From Leptospirales bacterium (lineage in GTDB: Bacteria > Spirochaetota > Leptospiria > Leptospirales > Leptonemataceae): a stretch of 42,520 nt of DNA. This document shows, in pieces, positions 18,290-27,421 of the stretch. Positions within the stretch are counted from its first letter, which is position 1. Every line of letters starts with the position of its first letter. The notes beneath the pieces are model-generated. The model did no database searches. It was given only the letters and a program-made list of their open reading frames with translations, and was not told where the DNA came from. The stretch is from positions 1 to 42,520 of the forward strand of contig JABABJ010000142.1 of the NCBI GenBank assembly GCA_014238275.1. Direction: 5' to 3'. The translations under genes and the position numbers were made by a program.

Positions 18290-18494
18290 CTGCCATACGA
18301 ACATGACAGAACAAGCCCGACGGTTTGCAGGCAGAGCAGGCAGCCATGCCTGTCCCTTCTGCAGAGACATTGAAGCAAGCCCCGCAGAAGTAAGCAAAAG
18401 TAGGGGAATCCTATTTTTGCTTACCCTCACTCAGTTGTGTTGTCTTGGGCACGGGGAGAGCCATGAGAGGGAGGTGCACTCCTCCTTCTCATGA
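18290..18494 (+). repeat. Composite palindromic repeat, copy R2
   Basis: Found in the 346-base gap between folD and the large GLUG lipoprotein gene. It shares AACAAGCCCGAC with R5 and GAAGCAAGCC with the C module, then a strong hairpin (GTAAGCAAAAGTAGG pairing with CCTATTTTTGCTTAC, about 18390-18424, one mismatch), the linker GGGCACGGGGAGAG (18447-18460) and a G hairpin (arms 18462-18474 and 18481-18493). The G stem begins CATGAG and ends CTCATG where R1 has CACGAG and CTCGTG, a paired change. The last 120 bases before the gene hold GGAGG near 18527 and a tandem GATGAATCAT repeat. Confidence 0.8.
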
Positions 18495-18616
18495 ACACAC
18501 TAGCAAATACTTGATAAATTAGCTCAGGAGGATATGATTATAGCGTATTTGGGAAGGAAAAAAACGTCCAATAAGACAAACAAGCATTTCATATGAGTGA
18601 TGAATCATGATGAATC

Positions 18617-20926
18617 ATGATGAATATGAATCAAAATAACAAGAAAAATTGTAAGAAGAAGACATGTCTAATTGACATACTTTCATTCTATCAAACGCTA
18701 GTGACCAAGATATTTGGATTCCTTTTTATATGCAGCTTTACTATGGTTTTTGCAGCGTGTGGCTCTGAAGATGCTACAGATGCTGGTACAACGACAAGTT
18801 GTAGTCAATCTGTAGAAGATAATTGTAGCTTAGAGGCTGCCAATCATGGTAACAGTGATGGTACTTGTGAAACTGGCTATGTGGGCAGCTGTAGCTATAC
18901 TTGCAATGAGGGAAAGTGGGAACTGACAACTAATGCAACAGGTATGTGTGTTGCTGGCGAAGGATGTATGATCGAAGAGCCGACTAATGCTAATTGCAGA
19001 TTACCTCAATCTCATCATGATGAAAGTGTTTCTGGTGCTTGTGCAGCTGGCTATGTGGGTAGCTGTAGCTATACTTGTAGTGATGGGAAGTGGGAAGCGA
19101 CAACTGATGCAACAGATATGTGTGTTATTGGGCAAGTCTGCCCTAGCGAAACGAATACTTACTGTGACTTAACTCAGGCAAATCATGATGACAGTGTTAC
19201 TGGTACTTGTGTATCTGGCTATCTGGGTAGCTGTAGATTTACTTGTAATGATGGGAAGTGGAAAGCGACGGAAGATGTATGTCTTTCTGATACTGATGGC
19301 GACAGCATAGCTGACTTGAATGACTTATGTATGAATAGTCAGAATGCCGGTTTTTTTACAAGTAATTCAAGCAATGACATTGATGGAGATGGATGTGAAG
19401 ATGCAGAAGAAGACGTAGACGATGATGGAGACGGTCTCATTGAGATTAGAACTGAGATAATGCTCAAAGATATCCGTCATAATCTGATAGGTACAGGGTA
19501 TAAGGCTGGTGCCACTGCTACTAACAACCTTAAGGGCTGCGGTGGTGATAATGATCCAGATGGTGACTCTAATACCAACGATTCTATTACTGAATGCAGT
19601 GGCTATGAACTTGTCCCAGATGGAGGAGGGGATACTCTCATGCTAACTGAGAGCTGGACACCCATCGTTGGTGACTTTGTAGCTACTTTCGATGGCAATG
19701 GCAATACGATTGCAAGACTCACAATAGCTGGGACTGTCACAGGGGATAATACTGAGATACTTGGCTTTTTTACGTATATTGGAAGTGGTGGTATTGTTCG
19801 AAATCTCACAATACAAGAGGTCAATATTACTGGTACTGCTACTGCTTCTGACTCTAGGACAGGCTCTTTAGCGGGAGTGTCAAATGGGCAGATAGATGAG
19901 GTCAAGATTATAAATACCGATCAAGCCTCAACAGGAATCAGTGTTGCATCCGACCAAGTCGGCGGGCTTGTCGGGAGGAGTAATTCTAGCATCATGAATA
20001 GCTATTCTACGATTTCGGTAACTGGCAGTGCCAATGTCGGCGGGCTCATCGGGATGAATGATTCCACCATCACGAATAGCTACTCTACAGGGGTTGTAAC
20101 TGGCAGTGGCAAGCATGTAGGCGGGCTTGTTGGATGGAATACTGACAGTATCACGAATAGCTATTCTACGGGATCTGTGACTAACCTTGAGAGTCTCTTC
20201 GGCGGGTTTACCGGTGGGCTCGTCGGGTTTAGTCGTGGTAGTATCATAAATAGCTATTCTACGGGGGATCTAAATAGCACTACCAATGTTGGCGGGCTTG
20301 TCGGGCAGAGTTCTGGCATCATCACGAATAGCTATTCTACAGGGACTGTAACTGGAAGTGGCAACCTTATCGGCGGGCTTGCCGGGAGGAGTAATGCTAG
20401 CATCACGAATAGCTATTCTACGGGAACTGTAATTAACACTAACATGATCTTATTCGGTGGAGGGTTCACCGGTGGGCTTGTTGGATGGAATACTGACAGT
20501 ATCACGAATAGCTATGCTACTGGATCTGTAAATAGCAGTAGCAGTGCTGTTGGCGGGCTCGTTGGGTTGAATAATGGCATCATCACGAATAGCTATGTTA
20601 CTGGTAGTACTGTAACTGGTAATAGCAGTGTTGGTGGACTTGTCGGGAGTAATACTAAGACCATCACGAATAGCTTTGTTCACGATAGTTTTGCTGGAGA
20701 TAGGCTAGTAGGGAGTATTGAAACACCAATAGGTGTCACTGAGAAGGCTTTGATAGGACTGACCTCGATCTCTGGATGGTCTAATAACGACTGGGCTTTT
20801 GAGGCTGATAAATTCCCGACCTTAAAATCTAATACTGGGATATATCCAATCCTCTGCGGTCAGAACGGAGACCATAACGAAGACGGGGTAATTGACTGGG
20901 TAGACCCTCCTGAAAGTTGTCCTTAA
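18617..20926 (+). CDS. Large surface lipoprotein with Cys-rich, calcium-binding-like and GLUG repeats
   Basis: 769 residues. A long N-region and hydrophobic core end in MVFAACGS, a good lipobox with C48 lipidated. Then come three Cys-rich repeats of about 45 residues (near 60-205), each with a GYVGSCSYTCNDGKW-like core. An Asp-rich stretch follows (about 225-275: DTDGDSIADLND, DIDGDGCEDAEED, DDDGDGLIEI), like thrombospondin type-3 calcium loops. From about 340 to 700 there are many GLUG-type repeats (VGGLVG...ITNSYSTG). It ends with WSNNDWAFEADKFPTLKS and CGQNGDHNEDG. GLUG repeats are found in bacterial surface proteins; adhesion is only a guess. ATG 18617, 18620 and 18626 are all possible starts. 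Flanked by repeats R2 and R3. Confidence 0.85.
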   Translation: MMNMNQNNKKNCKKKTCLIDILSFYQTLVTKIFGFLFICSFTMVFAACGSEDATDAGTTTSCSQSVEDNCSLEAANHGNSDGTCETGYVGSCSYTCNEGKWELTTNATGMCVAGEGCMIEEPTNANCRLPQSHHDESVSGACAAGYVGSCSYTCSDGKWEATTDATDMCVIGQVCPSETNTYCDLTQANHDDSVTGTCVSGYLGSCRFTCNDGKWKATEDVCLSDTDGDSIADLNDLCMNSQNAGFFTSNSSNDIDGDGCEDAEEDVDDDGDGLIEIRTEIMLKDIRHNLIGTGYKAGATATNNLKGCGGDNDPDGDSNTNDSITECSGYELVPDGGGDTLMLTESWTPIVGDFVATFDGNGNTIARLTIAGTVTGDNTEILGFFTYIGSGGIVRNLTIQEVNITGTATASDSRTGSLAGVSNGQIDEVKIINTDQASTGISVASDQVGGLVGRSNSSIMNSYSTISVTGSANVGGLIGMNDSTITNSYSTGVVTGSGKHVGGLVGWNTDSITNSYSTGSVTNLESLFGGFTGGLVGFSRGSIINSYSTGDLNSTTNVGGLVGQSSGIITNSYSTGTVTGSGNLIGGLAGRSNASITNSYSTGTVINTNMILFGGGFTGGLVGWNTDSITNSYATGSVNSSSSAVGGLVGLNNGIITNSYVTGSTVTGNSSVGGLVGSNTKTITNSFVHDSFAGDRLVGSIETPIGVTEKALIGLTSISGWSNNDWAFEADKFPTLKSNTGIYPILCGQNGDHNEDGVIDWVDPPESCP

Positions 20927-20928
20927 CA

Positions 20929-21160
20929 CTAGGCTTGCTTTGAGGGAATCCGCCGAAAAATCAGGAAAAATAGTCAATATCTACTAAAAACAGGAGTCAT
21001 TACTAGTAGGTATTAGCTATCATCTTAGTCAATATCTACTAAATATAGGCGGTTCTGTTGTGATTAGAAGATCGTGTGGCAGGCATCCCTAAGTTGCACC
21101 ACGGGCGGTGCAACTTAGGGCTTATAATCCACGTTGACGAGGGCATGGGGAGAGTCGCAG
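20929..21160 (+). repeat. Composite palindromic repeat, copy R3
   Basis: Begins right after the GLUG gene stop. It has a partial C module (AGGCTTGCTT, CCGCCGAAAAATCAGG), two A modules (TAGTCAATATCTACTA at 20971 and about 21027) separated by TACTAGTAGGTATTAGC as in R4, a perfect 14-bp I hairpin (CCCTAAGTTGCACC/GGTGCAACTTAGGG, 21087-21120) and the linker GGGCATGGGGAGAG (21141-21154). The I hairpin recurs, in opposite orientation, at 42473-42504. It lies between convergent genes (GLUG lipoprotein and hisE), so hairpins may also end transcripts. Confidence 0.8.
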
Positions 21161-21185
21161 GGAGCCACTCTTGTAGAACAATAGC

Positions 21186-21482
21186 CTATGCTTTGTTTCG
21201 TTTTTCCAGCTCATCTAAAACCTCTTGGAAGGGAATATTTTCGTGCACCAGAAGAACGAGAAAATGGTAGATCAAATCAGATGCCTCACAAACCAGTTCA
21301 TAACGGCTTTCTTTTAGAGAAGGATGATTTTTTGCAGCAATGATGAGTTCGGCAGCTTCTTCACCGATTTTTCTAAGTATACGATCTTTCCCATCTTGGA
21401 TTAACTTGGCAGTATATGAATCAGAGGGATTCTGGCTTTTGCGATCTTCTAAGATTTTTTCTAATTTTTGTAAAAAGCTCAT
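21186..21482 (-). CDS. hisE: Phosphoribosyl-ATP pyrophosphohydrolase
   Basis: Hydrolyses phosphoribosyl-ATP to phosphoribosyl-AMP, second step of histidine synthesis. 98 residues with the MazG-like helical core: DSYTAKLIQDGKDRILRKIGEEAAELIIAAKN and EASDLIYHFLVLL, carrying the metal-binding EExxE and ExxD residues. It is a single-domain protein, not fused to HisI as in enterobacteria. The ATG overlaps the hisF stop by four bases (ATGA-type), a sign of translational coupling. Confidence 0.95.
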   Translation of the reverse strand: MSFLQKLEKILEDRKSQNPSDSYTAKLIQDGKDRILRKIGEEAAELIIAAKNHPSLKESRYELVCEASDLIYHFLVLLVHENIPFQEVLDELEKRNKA

Positions 21483-22285
21483 TGTGCCTCAGAACTCTCT
21501 TTTTGAGTGATTCTTCCATTCAGTCGAATGGGGATTCCTTTTTTTGCCATTTGCTCTTTTACTTCCATGATGCTACACATTCCGAAATGAAAGATAGAGG
21601 CTGCAAGGACAGCATCAGCTCCTCCGATTTCCACTGCTTCGCATAAATGCTCTATCTTTCCAGCCCCTCCTGATGCGATAACAGGAAGATCGATTGAGTC
21701 TCGTATTTTCTGAAGAAGCTCAAGATCATAACCATCCTTTGTCCCATCTCGATCCATACTCGTCAGGAGTATTTCTCCAGCTCCTCTTTCTGAGGCCTCT
21801 TTTACCCAGTCTATTGTATCTCTTCCTGTAGGAGTCCTTCCCCCATTGAGGAAGACTTCATGGAAAGGAATGGGAGATGAGGATGTCAATCGAGAATCCA
21901 CCGCACAAACGATACATTGAGAGCCAAAATGCTCCGCTGCCTCAGTAAGAAGTTTTGGTCTGTGAAAAGCAGCAGTATTTAAGGAAACCTTATCTGCCCC
22001 CGCATGAAGGACACATTCAATATCTTCCAATGTCCTAAGACCTCCCCCCACGGTAAATGGGATAAAAATCTCGCTTGCAATATGTAAAACGAGGTCTTTG
22101 ACGATATGTCTCTTCTCAGGACTTGCTGTAATGTCAAGAAAGCAGAGCTCGTCTGCTCCATTCTCTTCATAGCATCTTGCTGTAGCAACTGGGTCTCCAG
22201 CATCCTTCAAATCTGTAAATTGAATCCCTTTGACAACCCGTCCATCTTTAATATCAAGGCAGGGAATTACTCTTATCGCAAGCAT
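21479..22285 (-). CDS. hisF: Imidazole glycerol phosphate synthase subunit HisF
   Basis: Cyclase subunit that makes imidazole glycerol phosphate and AICAR with ammonia from HisH. (beta-alpha)8 barrel with catalytic D11 ([14 protein letters not shown]) and D130 (CAVDSRL), phosphate-binding [30 protein letters not shown] and [10 protein letters not shown]. 268 residues, with about ten extra residues at the C-terminus. hisH is not in the window. hisF and hisE form a tight pair. Confidence 0.96.
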   Translation of the reverse strand: MLAIRVIPCLDIKDGRVVKGIQFTDLKDAGDPVATARCYEENGADELCFLDITASPEKRHIVKDLVLHIASEIFIPFTVGGGLRTLEDIECVLHAGADKVSLNTAAFHRPKLLTEAAEHFGSQCIVCAVDSRLTSSSPIPFHEVFLNGGRTPTGRDTIDWVKEASERGAGEILLTSMDRDGTKDGYDLELLQKIRDSIDLPVIASGGAGKIEHLCEAVEIGGADAVLAASIFHFGMCSIMEVKEQMAKKGIPIRLNGRITQKESSEAQ

Positions 22286-22370
22286 GATAACTATGAAAAA
22301 TCATGAGGAGTATCTGGGAAGTGTTTTTTACTCATACAAAAATGCTATTTTCAAGAATGCTACTTCTTTA

Positions 22371-23369
22371 TCATTCTTCACTAAGCCATCTAGCAGCTTC
22401 ATGAGCGTGATAGCTAAGGATAAAATCTGCTCCAGCTCTCTTAAAAGAATGAAGAACTTCACAAACAGCATTCTGGTAGTCTAGCCAGCCACTCTGAGAA
22501 GCTGCTCGAAGCATTGCATATTCTCCTGATACGTTATAGGCTCCCACAGGAATAGAACTGTTCGCCCGAATCTCTCGTAATACATCTAAATAGGCTAAAC
22601 CTGGTTTTACCAAAAGCATATCTGATCCTTCAGATATATCCAGTTGAGCCTCTCGGATGGCTTCTCGAATATTGCAAGGATTCATCTGGTAGGTTTTTTT
22701 GTCTCCCAAGCGAGGAGCACTTCCTAATGCATCACGAAAAGGAGCATAAAAAGACGAGGCATATTTGACTGTATAAGACATGAGAGCAATATGAGAAAAA
22801 CCAGCTTGATCCAAAGCAGCTCGGATGAATCCTATACGACCATCCATCATATCAGAGGGTGCAATAATATCAGCACCTGCTTGTGCTTGGCTAATAGCCA
22901 TCTTGGCAAGGATCTCTAAGGATTCATCGTTTACAATTTCTACTGAATCTTTTTTTGGATGAGTTTGGTGAAGTAGTAGACCATCATGTCCGTCTGTGCT
23001 ATATGGATCCATTGCTGTATCACTAATGACAATCATTTCAGGAAGAGACTCTTTGAGACTACGGATGGTAGTCTGGTATAATCCCTCATTTTGGTGAGAC
23101 GCAGAGGCGTATGAATCTTTTTTCGAATCAGGTATTACGGGAAAAAGAGCTACTCCCAATATCCCAAGCTCTAAGAGCTCCTCGCACTTCTTTAGGATGA
23201 GATCTGAACTAAATCGATCGATCCCAGGCATAGAAGGAATTGGCTCGCAATGATTTTTTCCCTCTATTACAAAAAGAGGCATAACCAAATCAGATGGTCT
23301 GAGTTCCGTTTCTTGTACAAGACGACGGAGAGAATGAGAGCGACGAAGGCGGCGAGGTCGATGGATCAT
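22371..23369 (-). CDS. hemB: Delta-aminolevulinic acid dehydratase (porphobilinogen synthase)
   Basis: Joins two 5-aminolevulinates into porphobilinogen in haem synthesis. Schiff-base lysines are K202 (YTVKYASSFYAPFRDA) and K255 (MLLVKPGLAYLD). The metal region DTAMDPYSTDGHDG has aspartates instead of the cysteines of zinc-type enzymes, indicating a magnesium-type enzyme. 332 residues, normal length. 85 bases upstream of hisF on the same strand. Confidence 0.96.
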   Translation of the reverse strand: MIHRPRRLRRSHSLRRLVQETELRPSDLVMPLFVIEGKNHCEPIPSMPGIDRFSSDLILKKCEELLELGILGVALFPVIPDSKKDSYASASHQNEGLYQTTIRSLKESLPEMIVISDTAMDPYSTDGHDGLLLHQTHPKKDSVEIVNDESLEILAKMAISQAQAGADIIAPSDMMDGRIGFIRAALDQAGFSHIALMSYTVKYASSFYAPFRDALGSAPRLGDKKTYQMNPCNIREAIREAQLDISEGSDMLLVKPGLAYLDVLREIRANSSIPVGAYNVSGEYAMLRAASQSGWLDYQNAVCEVLHSFKRAGADFILSYHAHEAARWLSEE

Positions 23370-23490
23370 AAATCGTACAATAGACGGGCTGAAACGCTAA
23401 ACTGAGGCGTAGAGGAAATCCTATTAGAAACTATCGTAAAACATTCAGTTGAGAAACACAAGCACAAGAAAAAGGAAAAAAGAAATACTC

Positions 23491-24390
23491 TTAATACATT
23501 CCGCCAAGCTGTAATCTTCGCACTCTTTCTACGAGGGGTGGATGGGTGGAAATAAGAGCCATAAGACCACCATGTTTACCAGAGATTTTCAGAGAGGCAA
23601 ATGCAGTCTGTTCTTTCTGAGGTTCCACTCTGCCAAAGTCACGACGAAGAGCTTCTAAGGCAGCAATCATCCTTTCACGACCTGCCAATCGAGCTCCCCC
23701 TGCATCTGCACGGAACTCTCGCCAGCGCGAAAACCATGCAACCACCATCATCCCAAGAAAGCTGAAGGCAATTTCAAGTAGGATGATGACCACAAAACGA
23801 ACAATCCATTGATACCGTTCATCTACTGTAGAGGTTACGAAAAAGGCAATAATCCGAGCAAAAAACATAACAAAGGCATTGACAATCCCTTGGATTAATG
23901 TCATTGTAACCATATCGCCATTAGAAATATGAGCAATTTCATGCCCTAGTACTCCTTCCAATTCGTTTTTGTTCATCCTTTGAAGAAGGCCTGTAGAAAC
24001 CGCAACAAGAGATCGATTCTTTGTTGGACCAGTTGCGAAAGCATTTATATCTTGACTATCATACACTCCCACTTGAGGCATAGTTCTGATACCAGCCGCA
24101 CGTGCAAGGCGATACACCGAATCCACAAGGTCTCTCAAGACAGAGTCATTTGTATCTCGAGTGACCAATTTTACCCCAGACATCCAGCGTGCCATGACTC
24201 TCGAAAGCATCAGTGAGATGAAGGCACCTCCCATCCCCCACATAAGGCAAAATACCATAAGGGATTCATAGTTGATCCCTTTACTACTCATGTATGAGCC
24301 AAGTCCTAGAGCTGATGTAACAATACTGATTGTTACAATCACTAAAATATTCACAATCCCAAAAAGGAAAATACGCTTCATCATAGGCAT
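23491..24390 (-). CDS. htpX: Membrane zinc metalloprotease HtpX
   Basis: M48-family protease that helps remove damaged membrane proteins. Two N-terminal hydrophobic segments (about 6-28 and 43-62), the soluble part with INAFATGPTKNRSLVAVSTGLL, HEIAH (H140, E141, H144), two further membrane segments (157-178, 188-210), and EFRADAGGARL with the third zinc ligand E215. 299 residues, near the E. coli length. AGGAG lies 10 bases before ATG 24390; ATG 24384 is another option. It leads a minus-strand run with hemB, hisF and hisE. Confidence 0.95.
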   Translation of the reverse strand: MPMMKRIFLFGIVNILVIVTISIVTSALGLGSYMSSKGINYESLMVFCLMWGMGGAFISLMLSRVMARWMSGVKLVTRDTNDSVLRDLVDSVYRLARAAGIRTMPQVGVYDSQDINAFATGPTKNRSLVAVSTGLLQRMNKNELEGVLGHEIAHISNGDMVTMTLIQGIVNAFVMFFARIIAFFVTSTVDERYQWIVRFVVIILLEIAFSFLGMMVVAWFSRWREFRADAGGARLAGRERMIAALEALRRDFGRVEPQKEQTAFASLKISGKHGGLMALISTHPPLVERVRRLQLGGMY

Positions 24391-24485
24391 AGAATCATCT
24401 CTCCTGAGACTCCTTATTGATCGTCTATTGGATCACAAGTCTCAAGGTGTCAAGGAATTCAAATTCAGAAAGATGTCAAGAAAAA

Positions 24486-24516
24486 TTAGAAAATTTCTGA
24501 AAATTTCTAATTTTTC
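24486..24516. repeat. AT-rich near-palindrome, copy 1
   Basis: TTAGAAAATTT at the left end pairs largely with AAATTTCTAA at the right. Nearly the same sequence, about 28 of 32 positions, occurs at 31765-31796. Both sit within about 65 bases of the 5' side of a GLUG-type sequence. Confidence 0.7.
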
Positions 24517-24532
24517 TGAAAATAAACTGAGG

Positions 24533-24745
24533 CAACTAGAACAAAGTGGGACAGACTTGGAGCCAAATAATACGGATACAACTACTTGGTCGACGAATGA
24601 CTGGCATTTTGGCAACAATACCCAATACCCATCACTTCGTTCAACTGAAGCAATAAACGGAAAATATCTGCTTCTCTGTGGTCAGGTAGCACCTCAAGTC
24701 CTCACTACTGAGGAAGCTCGTCCTAAAGATCACCAATGCCCGTAA
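24533..24745 (+). pseudogene. Remnant of a GLUG-type lipoprotein gene (C-terminal part)
   Basis: The frame reads QLEQSGTDLEPNNTD, then TTWSTNDWHFGNNTQYPSLRS, then YLLLCGQ and a stop. This matches the tail of the GLUG lipoprotein at 18617-20926 (WSNNDWAFEADKFPTLKS ... YPILCGQ). The conserved part is only about 70 residues, with no GLUG repeats and no signal peptide; what precedes it in frame is antisense to htpX. It is best read as the broken end of a lost gene. The rest of the 498-base gap between htpX and the glycosyltransferase holds the AT-rich palindrome at 24486, a CCCTAGTAGGG palindrome (24746-24756) and CAGCAG/CTGCTG arms (24767-24772 and 24789-24794). Confidence 0.7.
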
Positions 24746-24888
24746 CCCTAGTAGGGCTAGAAGGGGCAGCAGGCTATCATCTAAAAGGCTGCTGTGCTTC
24801 CCGTAAAAATGAAAAATAATGTTTTTAATGCTTGCAAAACATGCCGATGCTAATGATTATGGCTTCATCTGTATCTTACTGATGCTTT

Positions 24889-26142
24889 ATGACTCTTTTT
24901 GAGAAAAATATTCCTATTGTAGAGGATCCATCTTGTTTAGATGGACCTAAGATTGATTTTAACTCTTCTCATGATATAGAAAGAGAGTTATTACGGCTCA
25001 GTCCTTTCCTTTGTATTGTGAGAGAGCGGCAAGATCTAGAGGGTCTTTTAGAAGCTATCTTTCTGACTTATATGCTCAAAAAAAAGAGCCAAAAGATCAA
25101 GACTTCTATACTGCTTCATCCTGATAATGAACAGTTTGTGCAATGTAGCGGGCTTTTTGACACGATTGAACTTTGTTACTCTCGAGAAGATATACAGAGG
25201 CATATTCATTCTTATAAAGCAAAGTTTTTCTATATCCCTCACCATGATCATTCCTCCCAATTTTCTACTTTTTTCACAAGAGCTTCTGTTCGTACTGTTG
25301 GTTTTCGAGAGGATAGATTTTCCCGTTTTTTGGGAATGAGGAATTTACAGAGACAGAAAGACCTTGCTTTTCTCTTTCAGCTTGATGGGGAGGCAAAAAA
25401 TGCAAGTTGCAAAAATGAGAAAAACCAAAGCAAGGAGTTTTTCCAGATGAAAAAGATCCTTTCAGCAGATATTCATGGTCTTCCATCGAAACCCTTTATT
25501 TGGTTTTCAGGCTTTGATGGGCATGATCTGAATGAATCTTGGCCTCCGTCCTATTTCCTTCGCTTGGAAAGAATGTTGGAAAAACTAGACATTCAAATTG
25601 TGATTTCTGTCCCTATAGCGATGGAGGGGAAATTATCACGTGATAGGAAAAAAAGAAATCAGATTGAATACTTGAAAAAGAAAAGCAGAAAAATAGTTTT
25701 TTTGGAAAACCTATCTCCTTCTCAAAGAGCATCGGGAATGCAAAAGGCACAAGTGATTTGTGGTCTTTCTGGTCAAGAAACATTACTAGCTCTCCTTTTA
25801 GGTAAAAAAGTTTTAGCTCTTCATGATATGAAATCCTATATCTCTCGCTCTCATCTTTCTTTTTTCGATATGGAAAATACTTGTCCTGAACATCCTATAG
25901 AGAGGAATGATAAGAAGAAAATTAGTCTTTTTGCGAGCTTTGCGAAGAAGCCCCTACAACATCCTCTTTTTTCAAATGCACAGTGGGAAAAATATCTTCA
26001 TCAGGGGAGCCAAAACCTGCTCCACCTAGTTCCTTCTGTCAGTGAGTGCATACAGGATTGCAACATATGCTCCTATGACTCCTGTGTCAATTACATCTCA
26101 CCAGAGAGGGTATTTGCAGACCTAAAGAAGATCTTTCTCTAA
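24889..26142 (+). CDS. Glycosyltransferase family 9-like protein (heptosyltransferase-like)
   Basis: 417 residues with an organisation like ADP-heptose:LPS heptosyltransferases. The middle has PFIWFSGFDGHDLNESWPPSYFLRLERML, matching the usual acceptor/donor region where a tryptophan and proline precede the helix. Then come KIVFLENLSPSQRASGMQKAQVICGLSGQETLLALLLGKKVLAL and the C-terminal CIQDCNICSYDSCVNYISPERVFADL, the Cys-bearing end seen in GT9 proteins. The N-terminal Rossmann half is poorly conserved. A role in lipopolysaccharide core synthesis is inferred from the family. ATG 24889 is the first start. Confidence 0.7.
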   Translation: MTLFEKNIPIVEDPSCLDGPKIDFNSSHDIERELLRLSPFLCIVRERQDLEGLLEAIFLTYMLKKKSQKIKTSILLHPDNEQFVQCSGLFDTIELCYSREDIQRHIHSYKAKFFYIPHHDHSSQFSTFFTRASVRTVGFREDRFSRFLGMRNLQRQKDLAFLFQLDGEAKNASCKNEKNQSKEFFQMKKILSADIHGLPSKPFIWFSGFDGHDLNESWPPSYFLRLERMLEKLDIQIVISVPIAMEGKLSRDRKKRNQIEYLKKKSRKIVFLENLSPSQRASGMQKAQVICGLSGQETLLALLLGKKVLALHDMKSYISRSHLSFFDMENTCPEHPIERNDKKKISLFASFAKKPLQHPLFSNAQWEKYLHQGSQNLLHLVPSVSECIQDCNICSYDSCVNYISPERVFADLKKIFL

Positions 26143-26152
26143 AAGATTTTGC

Positions 26153-27334
26153 TTACAGTTTCTTGCTAGATGCTGCTTCCTTGATAAGTCCAGCGGCAAT
26201 TTCATTCTTTTGGATCTGGCTTGTCCCTTCGTAGATTTGAAGTATCTTTGCATCTCGAAAATACTTCTCAATCGGGTATTCCTTCGTATAGCCGTAGCCA
26301 CCGTGAATTTGGAGGGCATCGGTTACAATAGACATCGCATAGTCGGAAGACATACATTTCGCCATGGCAGAATATTTTGCTCTATCTTTTGCATTATTGA
26401 TGATTTTATATGCTGCCTGATAGGTCATAAGTCTCGATGCTTCGATTTTCATCGCCATCTCTGCAAGCATATGTTGAATAGCCTGAAAGGAGGAAATTTT
26501 GACACCAAATTGTTTTCGTTCGCGTGCGTACTGGATAGCAGAATCAAGGGCAGCCTGACCCAGTCCAACGCCACATGAAGCAACAACAGGACGAGATGCA
26601 TTCAGAGTCTGAAGGGCATGCAGAAACCCCTGATTTTCTTTTCCTCCTATAAGATTTTCTTCAGGAACCTCGCAATCCTCATAAATTACTTGGCAGGTTG
26701 CTGAACATCGGATCCCTAGTTTATCTTCTTTCTTTCCAAAAGAAAGTCCAGGAGTTCCTTTTTCTATAATAAGGCAAGAGATTCCTCGAGGTCCTTTTGA
26801 TTTATCTGTAAGACAAAAGGTGGTATAAAAATCGGCTTCCCCTCCATTAGAGATCCACTGCTTTGTTCCGTTAATGACATAGCGATCCCCTTTTTTTACA
26901 GCAACGGTAGACAAAGCAGGAACGTCAGAACCTGCGTTTGGCTCTGTCAGAGCAAAGGCAGCGATCTTTTCTCCTGATGCAAGGGGAGGGATCCATTTTT
27001 GCTTTTGCTTTTCTGTAGCACCAAACTCGATCGGCATTGCTCCAAGCTTGCTTGCAAAAAAGGCAGTTGTAATTCCAAGGCATCCATAAGACAGCTCTTC
27101 ACATATAATAATATTGCTTAGAGCACTGATGAATACACCACCATACTCTTCTTTGTATAACGAGGCAAAAAGACCAGCCTCTTTAAATTTTTCAAAAACC
27201 TTATGAGGATATTCGTTTTTCGCATCTAGTTCTGCCCTCACAGGAACAATTTCCTCACGGACTAGGATTCTAATCTGTTCGATCAGCTCATTTTCTTCTG
27301 GAGTATGTTCAATCATACCTTTTTCTGTTAACAT
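26153..27334 (-). CDS. Acyl-CoA dehydrogenase
   Basis: FAD flavoenzyme that makes the 2,3-double bond of acyl-CoA, passing electrons to ETF. Motifs: AFALTEPNAGSDVPAL, YVINGTKQWISNGG, GFLHALQTLNASRPVVA, YARERKQFGVKISSFQAIQHMLAEM, DALQIHGGYGYTKEYPIEKYFRDAKI and the catalytic E369 in IYEGTSQIQ. The catalytic position is that of short/medium-chain enzymes. 393 residues, normal. GGAGG lies 13 bases before ATG 27334. Followed on the same strand by nothing closely spaced; arsS lies upstream. Confidence 0.94.
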   Translation of the reverse strand: MLTEKGMIEHTPEENELIEQIRILVREEIVPVRAELDAKNEYPHKVFEKFKEAGLFASLYKEEYGGVFISALSNIIICEELSYGCLGITTAFFASKLGAMPIEFGATEKQKQKWIPPLASGEKIAAFALTEPNAGSDVPALSTVAVKKGDRYVINGTKQWISNGGEADFYTTFCLTDKSKGPRGISCLIIEKGTPGLSFGKKEDKLGIRCSATCQVIYEDCEVPEENLIGGKENQGFLHALQTLNASRPVVASCGVGLGQAALDSAIQYARERKQFGVKISSFQAIQHMLAEMAMKIEASRLMTYQAAYKIINNAKDRAKYSAMAKCMSSDYAMSIVTDALQIHGGYGYTKEYPIEKYFRDAKILQIYEGTSQIQKNEIAAGLIKEAASSKKL

Positions 27335-27421
27335 ATCTACAATATATCCTCCTCAGATATTTTGACCACTATTTTTTACTACTCTTAAATCACAAGAGAA
27401 TTAAGTATTTTTTCTAGGATA

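Noticed and set aside
19603-20683. Minus-strand open frames within the GLUG lipoprotein gene (19603-19905, 19928-20116, 20450-20683)
   Set aside because: They are antisense shadows of the repetitive GLUG codons, with no start signals or recognisable domains.
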